Below, in pieces: positions 17,606 to 26,157 of a stretch of DNA of 64,000 nucleotides; position 1 is the stretch's first letter; every line of letters begins with the position of its first letter. The notes under the pieces were generated by a model that was not told the DNA's origin, did no database searches, and saw only the letters and a list, made by a program, of their open reading frames with translations. Location: assembly GCF_005281475.1 (NCBI RefSeq), contig NZ_CP040106.1:1183501-1247500 (forward strand). The letters are read 5' to 3'. Origin of the DNA: Echinicola rosea. GTDB taxonomy: Bacteria > Bacteroidota > Bacteroidia > Cytophagales > Cyclobacteriaceae. The translations under genes were made by a program, and so were the position numbers.

Positions 17606-18103
17606 TCATCTCGTAAACTTGGCAACCAATGCAGCATGATCAGGGAAAGTCGCTGTTAACTTATTTTGATCCGCCAACTCAAAATCCCTAAAGTCAAAAC
17701 CAGGTGAAACGGTACAGCCCACCAAGGCAAAGCCATCTTCAGCCATTACTTCTGCGGCAAACCAATGATCAGCAGGCACTACCAATTGAGGGATTTGTCC
17801 ATCAAGCAAGTCTGCACCAATGACAAATTCCTCATGGCCAGCTTTTTCGGAAAGGGAGTGCAAGCGAAGCGGCGAACCCAAATAAAAATGCCAAGCCTCA
17901 TCCTGTCGAATCCGGTGAAAAGCAGAAAAAGTATCGGAAGTCAGTAGAAAATAGATGCCCGTAGCATAATTACGATCTCCTTCAAACTGCTCTCCAAGGC
18001 ATTTTTGACTGATAATCCCTTGGCTTCGGTATGCTTCCTTGAAGTAACCCCCTTCAGGATGAGGCTTTAAATCCAAGCTTTCGATGATTTCTACTGCTGT
18101 CAT
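17606..18103 (-). CDS. DUF985 cupin family protein
   Basis: 165 residues. N-terminal DLKPHPEGGYFKEAYRS is the DUF985 (Cupin_5) signature. A beta-barrel core follows with DTFSAFHRIRQDEAWHFYLG, giving candidate metal or ligand histidines, and ALVGCTVSPGFDFRDFELA at the end, also typical. Cytoplasmic; natural ligand uncertain. It ends 4 bases from the sulfatase gene's coordinates, so the two may be co-transcribed with the sulfatase first. Confidence 0.87.
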   Translation of the reverse strand: MTAVEIIESLDLKPHPEGGYFKEAYRSQGIISQKCLGEQFEGDRNYATGIYFLLTSDTFSAFHRIRQDEAWHFYLGSPLRLHSLSEKAGHEEFVIGADLLDGQIPQLVVPADHWFAAEVMAEDGFALVGCTVSPGFDFRDFELADQNKLTATFPDHAALVAKFTR

Positions 18104-18107
18104 AATG

Positions 18108-19484
18108 TTAGTTTTCCCTAATCCTGCGTTTTTCCCAATACCACTGAATTACCTCATGGCTCAGCTTTCCTGCCAACTCCGGCTGCTGGTCCGCTACGTT
18201 GGTAGTTTCATTGATATCCTTATCCAGATCATAGAGCTCCACTTGCGTGCTATCGGAATTGACCAATAATTTCCAGTTTTCATGTCGAACGGCCAAATGA
18301 GGGCTTTGGTGATGGGGCTGACGGGGGCGGTTGAAGTGTTCATTTCTCCCAAAATCCCAGAAAAGATCCTTATTTCTTGATTGAGGACTTTTGCCCGTCA
18401 GGGCTTCACTTAAATCCTGCCCAGAAAAATCATATCCATCCGGCAATTGCGCACCGGTGAGACTTGCCAAACTCGGTAGTAAATCCACTGCACCGATAAT
18501 GGTTTCGCTATCCGTTTGATCCTTTTCGATCGCAGCAGGCCAACTCACGATAAAAGGCATTCGAATTCCTCCTTCATACAGGCTGTTTTTGGAGCCCCGC
18601 TGGCTGTTTGTGCGGATATGTTCATAAGTCGGGTAAGCACCATTGTCACTGGTGAAGATAATCATCGTATTTTCAGCAATGCCCAATTCCTCCAGTCCGG
18701 CCATCAACCGACCAATCTGCCGATCGTACTCCTTAAGTACAGGAATAAAGTTGGGCTTGCTCGGCCAGGTGTCTCGCTGGTCATAAAATTCCTCATTGGG
18801 AATCCATGGATCATGCATGTCATCTGGCCAAAAGTTGACAAAACAAGGTTGTTCCTTATTTCTTGCCAGAAAATCCAAGGTCTTGTCCACAAAATAACCG
18901 GTTCGTTCCCATCTTTCGATGCTGTCCTGCTCGCTCCAAATCCAGTTGGAAGCGGTGATCAGCTGATCAGGATCGGGGCCTTCATAGGTAGTGGTATATT
19001 CATCAAACCCATATGCGGTAATCTGCGGTGCATCGTCCACATCACGGCCCCCGCCCATGTGCCATTTTCCGACATGGCTGGTTTTGTAGCCGACAGTCTT
19101 TAGCACGCGTGCCATAGAAGGAGCAGCAGGGTCTAAATAGTCAAATTGTTCGCAGTTCGCATTGCCTTTCCGGCTGTGTAAAAAGGTATTGATCCCCCAC
19201 TCGGTGGGAAACATCCCCGTGGTAATACCAACGCGAGACGGGGAACAGACCGGCGCTGCCGAATAGTATTGGTTAAATTTCAGGCCATTGGTGGCCAGCT
19301 TATCAATATTTGGAGTGGTCACCCAGCCGCTATTATAGCATGATAGGTCTCCAATGCCCATGTCATCGGTAAAGATGATAATGATGTGGGGTTTGGCAGT
19401 GGCTTCTGCTTGGGAATCGCTAGAGGAACGCTCACCGCATGACCATAAAAATAGGGTAGCGCAAGCTAAAATCAGGTTTTTCAT
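18108..19484 (-). CDS. Sulfatase (arylsulfatase family), lipoprotein
   Basis: 458 residues from ATG 19484, which gives MKNLILACATLFLWSC with Cys16 as lipobox cysteine; the ATG at 19520 would extend in front of the signal. Sulfatase signature C80-S-P-S-R, where Cys80 would be converted to formylglycine. Metal ligands DD at 40-41, and later TSDNGAY and GSKNSLYEGGIRMP. It would hydrolyse sulfate esters in the periplasm or at the surface, perhaps of algal polysaccharide. Activity needs a formylglycine-generating enzyme encoded elsewhere. A decayed gene lies upstream. Confidence 0.9.
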   Translation of the reverse strand: MKNLILACATLFLWSCGERSSSDSQAEATAKPHIIIIFTDDMGIGDLSCYNSGWVTTPNIDKLATNGLKFNQYYSAAPVCSPSRVGITTGMFPTEWGINTFLHSRKGNANCEQFDYLDPAAPSMARVLKTVGYKTSHVGKWHMGGGRDVDDAPQITAYGFDEYTTTYEGPDPDQLITASNWIWSEQDSIERWERTGYFVDKTLDFLARNKEQPCFVNFWPDDMHDPWIPNEEFYDQRDTWPSKPNFIPVLKEYDRQIGRLMAGLEELGIAENTMIIFTSDNGAYPTYEHIRTNSQRGSKNSLYEGGIRMPFIVSWPAAIEKDQTDSETIIGAVDLLPSLASLTGAQLPDGYDFSGQDLSEALTGKSPQSRNKDLFWDFGRNEHFNRPRQPHHQSPHLAVRHENWKLLVNSDSTQVELYDLDKDINETTNVADQQPELAGKLSHEVIQWYWEKRRIREN

Positions 19485-19647
19485 TTTTGGGTCGGTTATT
19501 GACAGAAGTAGTTTATACACCGCTATACAAATTTACAGAATTGCTAATCTAACTAATTAATCGATTTAGTAAAACAAAAAATAGATAAATAGGCCTTCTT
19601 CAGTATCAAATTATTGTATAGGATTCAGGTATTCTATCCCCATCGAT

Positions 19648-19965
19648 CTACACCTCTCGACGCCATAAGATCAACAGCACAACGGCTACAAAAACCATGG
19701 TAAGCGCATAAGAGAGGTAATTCCAAAACAAAACAGCTCAAAAATAGCGGTCCACTGTGGCTGATACATCTGATTTTTTGAAATGGGCAGATTGAAGAAT
19801 CAGTTGTTCCGATTGAGTGGGAGATAAGTCAAGAGGCTTTTCAAACCATTCCTCGTCAAATTGCGCCACGACTTTGATGTCTTCCGGATTAGGACACTCC
19901 ATTTCAATAAAATGAGGATGACGGCTGGTAGAAGAAAACCTGAAAATTGGTAAAACAACATAAAT
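19648..19965 (-). pseudogene. Decayed gene for a membrane protein with C-terminal TM helix
   Basis: On the minus strand one frame runs 106 codons from 19965 to a TAG at 19648-19650, interrupted only by an in-frame TGA at 19738-19740. Before the TGA it reads MECPNPEDIKVVAQFDEEW and onward (ATG at 19902). After the TGA it continues in the same frame with a clear TM helix, YALTMVFVAVVLLILWRREV. Composition and a matching membrane tail suggest a real protein's C-terminus with a nonsense mutation and a missing 5' part. The family was not recognised. Confidence 0.45.
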
Positions 19966-19993
19966 CTATAAAAATTAAACCCACAAAAACTGT

Positions 19994-20686
19994 TTATTTC
20001 CCCGCTGCAATAACCGCAAGATCCACCTGCTCGGCACCCGCTTCCAGCAACACATTTGCGGCAGCAGCCAAGGTAGCACCAGTAGTCATCACATCGTCTA
20101 CCAAAAGTAGCTTTTTATTCTTTAGATCAGTTCCTGTAACCAGCGAAAAAACATGTTCCACATTGGCAATTCGCTCCATTCTGGACTTGTTGGTTTGGGT
20201 ACTGGTAAACTTGGTACGTAAGAGTGAGTCGCGGACCGGCGAGTCCAATACACTGGAAAGGCCCTCAGCAAACATCATACTTTGATTATAGCCCCTTCGC
20301 TTTTGTTTGGCAGGATGCAAGGGAATCGCAAAAATACCATCCCAAGTATCCTTGTAGCCATTTCTGGCCAATTCATGTCCGTACATTTTACCCAATAATA
20401 CTCCCATTTCAGGTTGGTTGCGGTATTTGAGCTGGTGAAGTAGCCGCTGACTGACGCCTTTCTTACTATACCGCAAAAAAGCCATTACCCGACCGACACG
20501 GGTAAGTCCCATGACTTTAAGCGCCAAATCATTATTGTCTGGGCGTTGGTGATAGGTAGTAAAGGGCAGCTGCACTTGACAGGACCTACAGATCAACTCT
20601 TCAAAATCAAACAGACTGCTTCTGCATACCGCACAGGTCTGGGGAAACACTAGGGCTAAAAAATCATTGAAAAAAGTGAAACGCAT
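19994..20686 (-). CDS. comF: ComF family phosphoribosyltransferase-like protein
   Basis: 230 residues. N-terminal zinc-finger-like cysteines C18-x2-C21 and C33-x2-C36, then a PRTase domain with LLLVDDVMTTGAT at about 193-205, the PRPP-binding loop. The middle motif PLHPAKQKRRGYNQS is diagnostic for ComF. Homologues act in DNA uptake for transformation. No other competence gene adjoins. It is divergent from the AhpD-like operon, with an 82-base gap holding both promoters. Confidence 0.9.
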   Translation of the reverse strand: MRFTFFNDFLALVFPQTCAVCRSSLFDFEELICRSCQVQLPFTTYHQRPDNNDLALKVMGLTRVGRVMAFLRYSKKGVSQRLLHQLKYRNQPEMGVLLGKMYGHELARNGYKDTWDGIFAIPLHPAKQKRRGYNQSMMFAEGLSSVLDSPVRDSLLRTKFTSTQTNKSRMERIANVEHVFSLVTGTDLKNKKLLLVDDVMTTGATLAAAANVLLEAGAEQVDLAVIAAGK

Positions 20687-20768
20687 TAGGAAAAAGGGTT
20701 GTTAGTTCTAATTGACAGGAAAATACCTGTTATATTTGCTATTTAGATAAAAACTATCCTATAAGTTA

Positions 20769-21125
20769 ATGAATTTAGTCAACGAATTCAACGAATACCG
20801 CGCGAAGATGAATGACAAGATCCTCGGAGAAGACAACAAAGTCCTCAAAAGGATCTTTAATTTAGACACCAATGCTTTCAAAGAGGGTGCAGTGGATATC
20901 CAATCCAAAGAAATGATCGGTTTGGCCTGCTCCATGGTCCTCCGGTGCGACGATTGTGTACGCTATCACTTGGGCAAATGCCATGAAGTAGGCCTGACTA
21001 AGGATCAGGTTTTTGAAGTATTTTCCATTGCCAACCTGATCGGTGGCACTATTGTTATCCCTCACTTACGGAAAGCCGTAGAATATTGGGAAGAGCTAGA
21101 AAACGAGGCTAACAAAAATGTTTAA
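20769..21125 (+). CDS. Carboxymuconolactone decarboxylase/AhpD-like protein
   Basis: 118 residues, one CMD domain. The redox pair C60-D-D-C63 followed by RYH (His67) is the AhpD-type peroxidase motif. It may reduce peroxides or serve as a thiol disulfide partner. It overlaps the next gene by 8 bases. First gene of a + strand block that continues to 27899. Confidence 0.87.
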   Translation: MNLVNEFNEYRAKMNDKILGEDNKVLKRIFNLDTNAFKEGAVDIQSKEMIGLACSMVLRCDDCVRYHLGKCHEVGLTKDQVFEVFSIANLIGGTIVIPHLRKAVEYWEELENEANKNV

Positions 21126-21480
21126 AAAGGACCTGGACCTGGAAAAGCGCTGGAGCACACTCTTAAAGGGCCTCCATGAGCTGATCGGCAAGAAGCCTGC
21201 TGACCTTAACGGGGTACTGTTCATCATTGGTGTCCAAGAGCTTGGCCAAGGGATGAAAAACTTCAGTAAGGAACAGAAACAAGACCTTATGCATATTGCG
21301 ATATGTAAGGTGCTCAGCCTTTCTGGTTTTTACGAGTTGGATTTTATTGACCAAGATGGTTGGCCACATTGGAAACTGGTGAAGGAACTGCCGCATTTTG
21401 ACATGCTAGAGCAAGAGAAATTACTTAAAATACAAGTCTTGGAATATTTCGAAAAAGAATTTGAAATAGACATTAAATAA
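21118..21480 (+). CDS. Conserved protein of unknown function
   Basis: 120 residues, soluble, mainly helical, with KPADLNGVLFIIGVQELGQG near the front and SKEQKQDLMHIAICKVLS in the middle. No known motif. Translationally coupled to the AhpD-like gene (8-base overlap), so the two proteins probably work together or are controlled together. Confidence 0.75.
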   Translation: MFKKDLDLEKRWSTLLKGLHELIGKKPADLNGVLFIIGVQELGQGMKNFSKEQKQDLMHIAICKVLSLSGFYELDFIDQDGWPHWKLVKELPHFDMLEQEKLLKIQVLEYFEKEFEIDIK

Positions 21481-21564
21481 AGTTTTTGCTAAGAATAAAA
21501 ATATCAGTTTATCATATAAATCAATTTATAATGATCAACTGGAAAGAAAATAAATCCATTATCT

Positions 21565-22326
21565 ATGAATATCGTATCCTATAATGTCAACGGTATCAGA
21601 GCAGCAATGCGCAAAGGGTTTGGTGAATGGCTCGCCGAAACCTCTCCTGATATCATTGGCTTACAGGAAATAAAAGCCAAAGAGGATCAAATAGAGATTA
21701 GTCTATTTGAGGATCTAGGATATCATTGCTATTGGTATCCAGCTGTAAAAAAGGGATATAGTGGTGTCGCTATTCTCAGCAAGACAAAACCCAAAAAAGT
21801 CACTTATGGTATGGGAGTGGACAAGTACGATGATGAAGGCAGAATGATCAGGGCAGATTACGGTGACTTTTCCTTCATTAGTGCCTATTTCCCTTCAGGT
21901 ACCACAGGAGGAATTCGTCAAGACTTTAAATATGCATTCCTGGATGATGTATTTGGCTTTACACAGGATCTAAAACGCAGCTCACCAAATTTGATTCTAA
22001 GTGGTGACTATAACATATGCCATAAAGCCATTGATATACACAATCCGGTAGCCAACAAAAATACTTCAGGTTTTTTGCCAGAAGAAAGGGCTTGGATGGA
22101 CAAGTTTACGGGAGCAGGTTTTGATGATAGTTTCAGATTGCACAATCAGTCTCCCCATGAGTACTCTTGGTGGAGTTACCGGGCCAATGCCCGAGCAAAC
22201 AACAAGGGTTGGCGGATAGACTATCACATGACCAGTTCGGCCATGAAAGAAAGAGTAAAAGGAGCTAGGATAATGCCGGATGCAGTGCACTCTGATCATT
22301 GTCCGATCTTGGTAGAAATAACGTAA
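21565..22326 (+). CDS. xth: Exodeoxyribonuclease III (AP endonuclease)
   Basis: 253 residues. EEP-family nuclease with Asn7 (SYNVNGIR), Glu35 (LQEIKA), the SGDYNICH motif in the middle, and HSDHCPI at the end supplying the catalytic Asp-His. Removes AP sites and 3' blocks during base excision repair. Length and motifs are full. Its own 84-base leader separates it from the gene before. Confidence 0.95.
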   Translation: MNIVSYNVNGIRAAMRKGFGEWLAETSPDIIGLQEIKAKEDQIEISLFEDLGYHCYWYPAVKKGYSGVAILSKTKPKKVTYGMGVDKYDDEGRMIRADYGDFSFISAYFPSGTTGGIRQDFKYAFLDDVFGFTQDLKRSSPNLILSGDYNICHKAIDIHNPVANKNTSGFLPEERAWMDKFTGAGFDDSFRLHNQSPHEYSWWSYRANARANNKGWRIDYHMTSSAMKERVKGARIMPDAVHSDHCPILVEIT

Positions 22327-22363
22327 AAGGAAATTTATAGGATATATTTAACCATAAAACTTA

Positions 22364-22765
22364 ATGAAATCGATCAAAATCTCTATTCCATCTCTCATTG
22401 AGAATATTAAGATCGTAGAAAGCTTCATTGACAACGCAAGGGATAAATTCCAGATCAATGACGACATCTATGGCAACATCATGATTTCAGTAACAGAATG
22501 TGTCAGCAATGCCATTGTCCACGGCAATCAAGGGGACGCAAGTAAAGCGGTAAACTTGGAAGTAAATTTTCTCGAGAACCAGTTAAAATTCATCATCGAA
22601 GACGAAGGGGAGGGTTTTGATTATGAAAATCTAAAAGACCCAACTGCTCCTGAAAACATAGAAAAATCTGGAGGCAGGGGAGTTTTCATTATGAAGAACC
22701 TCAGCGACGAAGTGGATTTTGAAAAGGACGGAAAAAAAACGATCCTCACCTTCTACATGAATTGA
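22364..22765 (+). CDS. RsbW-like ATP-binding anti-sigma regulatory factor
   Basis: 133 residues, a stand-alone HATPase (GHKL) domain. N-box ECVSNAIVHGN with Glu45 and Asn49, G1 box DEGEGFDY, G2 box SGGRGVFIMKNL. Such proteins phosphorylate STAS antagonists and bind sigma factors in partner-switching; no partner STAS or sigma gene is adjacent. It touches the ybeY gene downstream. Confidence 0.85.
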   Translation: MKSIKISIPSLIENIKIVESFIDNARDKFQINDDIYGNIMISVTECVSNAIVHGNQGDASKAVNLEVNFLENQLKFIIEDEGEGFDYENLKDPTAPENIEKSGGRGVFIMKNLSDEVDFEKDGKKTILTFYMN

Positions 22766-22767
22766 CC

Positions 22768-23205
22768 ATGGCCATCAATTTCTTTCAAGAAGATCTTCAA
22801 TACAATCTACAGCAAAAAAACCTCACTAAGCGATGGCTTAGAGCATTAGCCAAGTCCGAAGGGTTTAAAATCACGGACCTAAACTACATCTTCTGCAGTG
22901 ACGAATATCTATACCAAATAAACGTGGATTACTTAGACCACGATACATACACAGACATTATCACCTTTGACAATTCCGAAAAGGAAAACCTGCTAGAAGG
23001 AGACATCTTCATCAGCATCGAACGTATCGTTGATAATGCAAAAACACAAAACCAAGACACTTATAAAGAAACTATACGCGTAATCAGCCATGGACTCCTG
23101 CACCTCTGTGGCTACAAAGACAAAACAGAAGAAGAAGCCCAACTCATGAGATCAAAAGAGGATGAGTCAATAAAATTATTCTTCGAACTAAAAGAAAATA
23201 TTTAA
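22768..23205 (+). CDS. ybeY: Endoribonuclease YbeY (rRNA maturation factor)
   Basis: 145 residues from ATG 22768; a TTG at 22762 would overlap the preceding stop. The metal motif is HGLLHLCGYKDK: His108, His112 and, where E. coli has the third His, Asp118 (H-x3-H-x5-D). Bacteroidota members known from general knowledge share an Asp here. Acts in 16S rRNA 3' processing and ribosome quality control. Immediately followed by the parS cluster. Confidence 0.92.
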   Translation: MAINFFQEDLQYNLQQKNLTKRWLRALAKSEGFKITDLNYIFCSDEYLYQINVDYLDHDTYTDIITFDNSEKENLLEGDIFISIERIVDNAKTQNQDTYKETIRVISHGLLHLCGYKDKTEEEAQLMRSKEDESIKLFFELKENI

Positions 23206-23382
23206 CGTTCCACGTGGAACGTTTACAACACAAAAAGAGTAACAACTAGTGTTCCACGTGGAACACTAGTTAGCAATCATAAATTACAACCAACTGTTTC
23301 ACGTGGAACAGTAAAAAAGAGAACCTAAAAGTTTCACATGGAATTGTGAATCAATTCCAAATCAGATGTTTCACGTGGAACA
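23204..23382. promoter_or_regulatory. parS centromere cluster (five ParB-binding palindromes)
   Basis: Five sites in 179 bases: CGTTCCACGTGGAACG (23206-23221), TGTTCCACGTGGAACA (23250-23265), TGTTTCACGTGGAACA (23295-23310), a degenerate AGTTTCACATGGAATT (23330-23345) and TGTTTCACGTGGAACA (23367-23382). The bacterial parS consensus is TGTTNCACGTGAAACA, so each is a near match and symmetric around CACGTG. Site 2 extends into a 28-base perfect palindrome (23244-23271). Position beside mnmG and 4.5 kb from the putative oriC fits chromosome segregation. No parA or parB gene is in the window. Confidence 0.9.
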
Positions 23383-23402
23383 ATTAAAAAATACACACAA
23401 TT

Positions 23403-25268
23403 ATGTTTCCAGAATACGATGTAATAGTAGTTGGAGGAGGCCATGCAGGATGCGAAGCAGCTCATGCGGCAGCCAAAATGGGGAGTTCGGTACTCTTATG
23501 TACCATGAATATGAACACTATTGCTCAAATGTCATGTAATCCAGCTATTGGTGGTGTGGCTAAAGGACAAATTGTTCGTGAAATTGATGCACTCGGTGGA
23601 ATGACAGGGATCATCTCCGATAAATCCATGATCCAATTTCGAATGCTCAACAGGTCTAAAGGCCCTGCTATGTGGTCTCCAAGATCACAAAATGACCGAA
23701 TGCGCTTTGCCGAAGAGTGGAGATTGGCATTGGAAGGCACACCAGGCGTGGACTTTTGGCAAGAAATGATCTCTGGTTTGGTCGTAGAAGACAAAAGGGT
23801 AGTGGGTGTAAAAACTGGTATCGGCCTTGAAATAAAAGCTAAATCAGTAGTCCTTACTAATGGAACTTTCTTGAATGGACTTATTCATATCGGAGAGAAA
23901 CAATTTGGTGGGGGAAGAACTGGGGAAGCTGCTGCAAAGGGTATCACAGAACAGTTAGTAGAACTGGGTTTTGAAGCCGGTAGAATGAAGACCGGTACGC
24001 CACCAAGAGTAGATGGAAGATCGCTGGATTACACTAAAATGGAAGTACAGCATGGGGATGACAAACCTGAAAAATTTTCATTCTCTGATGAAACTTCAAC
24101 ACTAAAAGAACAGCGCACTTGTTGGATAACATATACCAATAAGGAAGTCCACGAAACATTGGAAACGGGATTCGATCGTTCCCCGATGTTTAACGGCCGT
24201 ATTCAAGGGTTAGGGCCGCGATACTGTCCCTCAATAGAAGATAAAATCAACCGCTTTGCAGAACGTGATAGGCACCAAATCTTCGTTGAACCTGAAGGTT
24301 GGAATACGGTAGAAATCTATGTTAATGGCTTTTCCACTTCACTTCCAGAGGATGTTCAGTACAAAGCCATTCGAAAAATAGCCGGTTTTGAAAACTGCAA
24401 AATGTTCCGTCCAGGTTATGCGATCGAATATGATTTCTTTCCGCCAACACAGTTAAAACTTACATTGGAAACCCAATTGGTGGAAAATCTCTTCTTCGCA
24501 GGACAAATAAACGGAACTACTGGATATGAAGAAGCAGGCTGCCAAGGACTGATTGCCGGTATTAACGCAGCCAGAAAAGTAAAAGAGGAAAACCCCTTCG
24601 TACTAAAGAGATCGGACGCTTATATCGGTGTGCTCATCGATGATCTTATCAATAAGGGTACTGAGGAACCTTATAGAATGTTTACCTCAAGGGCTGAATT
24701 CAGACTACTACTCAGGCAAGATAATGCCGATCTGCGCTTGACTGAATTAGGCCATTCCATAGGCCTAGCTTCCGACAAGCGATTAGAGAAAATGCTGGAC
24801 AAGAAAAATGACACCGCTAAATTGATCAATGATCTAAAGCAAAAGAAACTAAGTCCGGATAGCATCAATTCAGGACTTGAAGAAAAAGACACCGCTGCAA
24901 TCAAAGAAAAGATAACGGTAGAAAAACTACTTAAAAGACCTCAACTGGGTCTATCATCTATAAAGGAATTGGATGCTGATATCCATCAGTATCTTTCTAA
25001 ATATCCGCAGGAAGTACTCGATCAAGCCGAAATACAAATAAAATATAACAGCTACATCGAAAAGGAGTCGCAAATGGTAGAGAAACTGAATAGCATGGAA
25101 AATTTTAAAATTCCATTGAACTTTGATTACCTTACCATACCAGCATTGTCGGCGGAAGGAAAGCAAAAATTACACAAAATTCGCCCGGAAACACTCGGGC
25201 AAGCATCTAGAATCAGTGGCGTATCACCCGCTGACTTGTCCATTCTCACGGTTTATTTAGGAAGATAA
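23403..25268 (+). CDS. mnmG: tRNA uridine-5-carboxymethylaminomethyl(34) synthesis enzyme MnmG
   Basis: 621 residues, the full family length. FAD-binding GGGHAGCEAA at 11-20, the family motif GPRYCPSIEDK, and NGTTGYEEAGCQGLIAGINAA in the second FAD region. With MnmE (not here) it modifies U34 of certain tRNAs. Commonly found close to bacterial replication origins, which matches the context. The parS cluster forms its upstream region. Confidence 0.96.
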   Translation: MFPEYDVIVVGGGHAGCEAAHAAAKMGSSVLLCTMNMNTIAQMSCNPAIGGVAKGQIVREIDALGGMTGIISDKSMIQFRMLNRSKGPAMWSPRSQNDRMRFAEEWRLALEGTPGVDFWQEMISGLVVEDKRVVGVKTGIGLEIKAKSVVLTNGTFLNGLIHIGEKQFGGGRTGEAAAKGITEQLVELGFEAGRMKTGTPPRVDGRSLDYTKMEVQHGDDKPEKFSFSDETSTLKEQRTCWITYTNKEVHETLETGFDRSPMFNGRIQGLGPRYCPSIEDKINRFAERDRHQIFVEPEGWNTVEIYVNGFSTSLPEDVQYKAIRKIAGFENCKMFRPGYAIEYDFFPPTQLKLTLETQLVENLFFAGQINGTTGYEEAGCQGLIAGINAARKVKEENPFVLKRSDAYIGVLIDDLINKGTEEPYRMFTSRAEFRLLLRQDNADLRLTELGHSIGLASDKRLEKMLDKKNDTAKLINDLKQKKLSPDSINSGLEEKDTAAIKEKITVEKLLKRPQLGLSSIKELDADIHQYLSKYPQEVLDQAEIQIKYNSYIEKESQMVEKLNSMENFKIPLNFDYLTIPALSAEGKQKLHKIRPETLGQASRISGVSPADLSILTVYLGR

Positions 25269-25269
25269 C

Positions 25270-26157
25270 ATGTACGAAAGATTAACCAACTGTCCACTTT
25301 GCCAAAGTGGACTTTTTATTAATCATATGGTGGTGAAAGACCACAGTGTCTCTGACGAATCATTTAGCATTTGTAAATGCAGCAGTTGCGATTTTTTATT
25401 TACCAACCCAAGACCAACCCAAGAAAATATCGGACTATATTACGAATCTAAAGACTATATTTCCCATACTGATAAATCCAATAATCTTGTTAACCTCATT
25501 TACAAGCAAGTAAGAAAAATAACCTTACAGCAAAAGGTAAACTGGATTACGAAGTACTCAGAAAAAAAAGGAAGACTATTGGATTACGGTTGTGGTACTG
25601 GACATTTTCTTCATCATGCCAGCACCAAAGGATGGGATGGAATTGGCTATGAACCTAATGAAGAAGCTACAAAAATAGCTCGTGAAAAATTTGACCTCCA
25701 ACTATACCCTAAACTAAAGGGCCTCGAAAAGGAAAAGAAATTCGATGCCATCACGCTCTTCCATGTCCTCGAACATGTACATGATCTGAGAGGCACTGTG
25801 GAGTTTCTCCTGAAACGGTTAAAGAAGAGGGGTACACTATTCCTTGCTGTTCCCAACAATGCTTCCTACGACGCTGCGTTATTTAAGGAACATTGGGCTG
25901 CCCTTGACGTACCAAGGCACTTATACCATTTTACAAGGCCAACTATGCAAAAATTAGCTGATGAATTCGACTTACGCATCACTGCAGAAGAACCCATGCC
26001 ATTTGACAGCTATTATGTTTCGATTCTATCCAACAATATAAAATATAATAAGAAAAATCTTATAAAATCATTTTTTACAGGATATAAGTCTAACAGATTA
26101 GCCAAAAACAATAAAAATAATTATTCAAGCATATTGTTTATATTAAAGAAGAAATGA
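25270..26157 (+). CDS. Class I SAM-dependent methyltransferase with N-terminal zinc ribbon
   Basis: 295 residues. N-terminal CPLC (Cys8, Cys11) and CKCSSCDF provide zinc ligands, followed by TNPRPTQENIGLYYES. The Rossmann methyltransferase motif LLDYGCGTGHFL begins near residue 103, and ITLFHVLEHVHD is motif post-I/II. Family members in Bacteroidota are of unknown substrate. It starts 1 base after the mnmG stop and overlaps the lipoprotein gene by 4 bases, so these three are one operon. Confidence 0.88.
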   Translation: MYERLTNCPLCQSGLFINHMVVKDHSVSDESFSICKCSSCDFLFTNPRPTQENIGLYYESKDYISHTDKSNNLVNLIYKQVRKITLQQKVNWITKYSEKKGRLLDYGCGTGHFLHHASTKGWDGIGYEPNEEATKIAREKFDLQLYPKLKGLEKEKKFDAITLFHVLEHVHDLRGTVEFLLKRLKKRGTLFLAVPNNASYDAALFKEHWAALDVPRHLYHFTRPTMQKLADEFDLRITAEEPMPFDSYYVSILSNNIKYNKKNLIKSFFTGYKSNRLAKNNKNNYSSILFILKKK

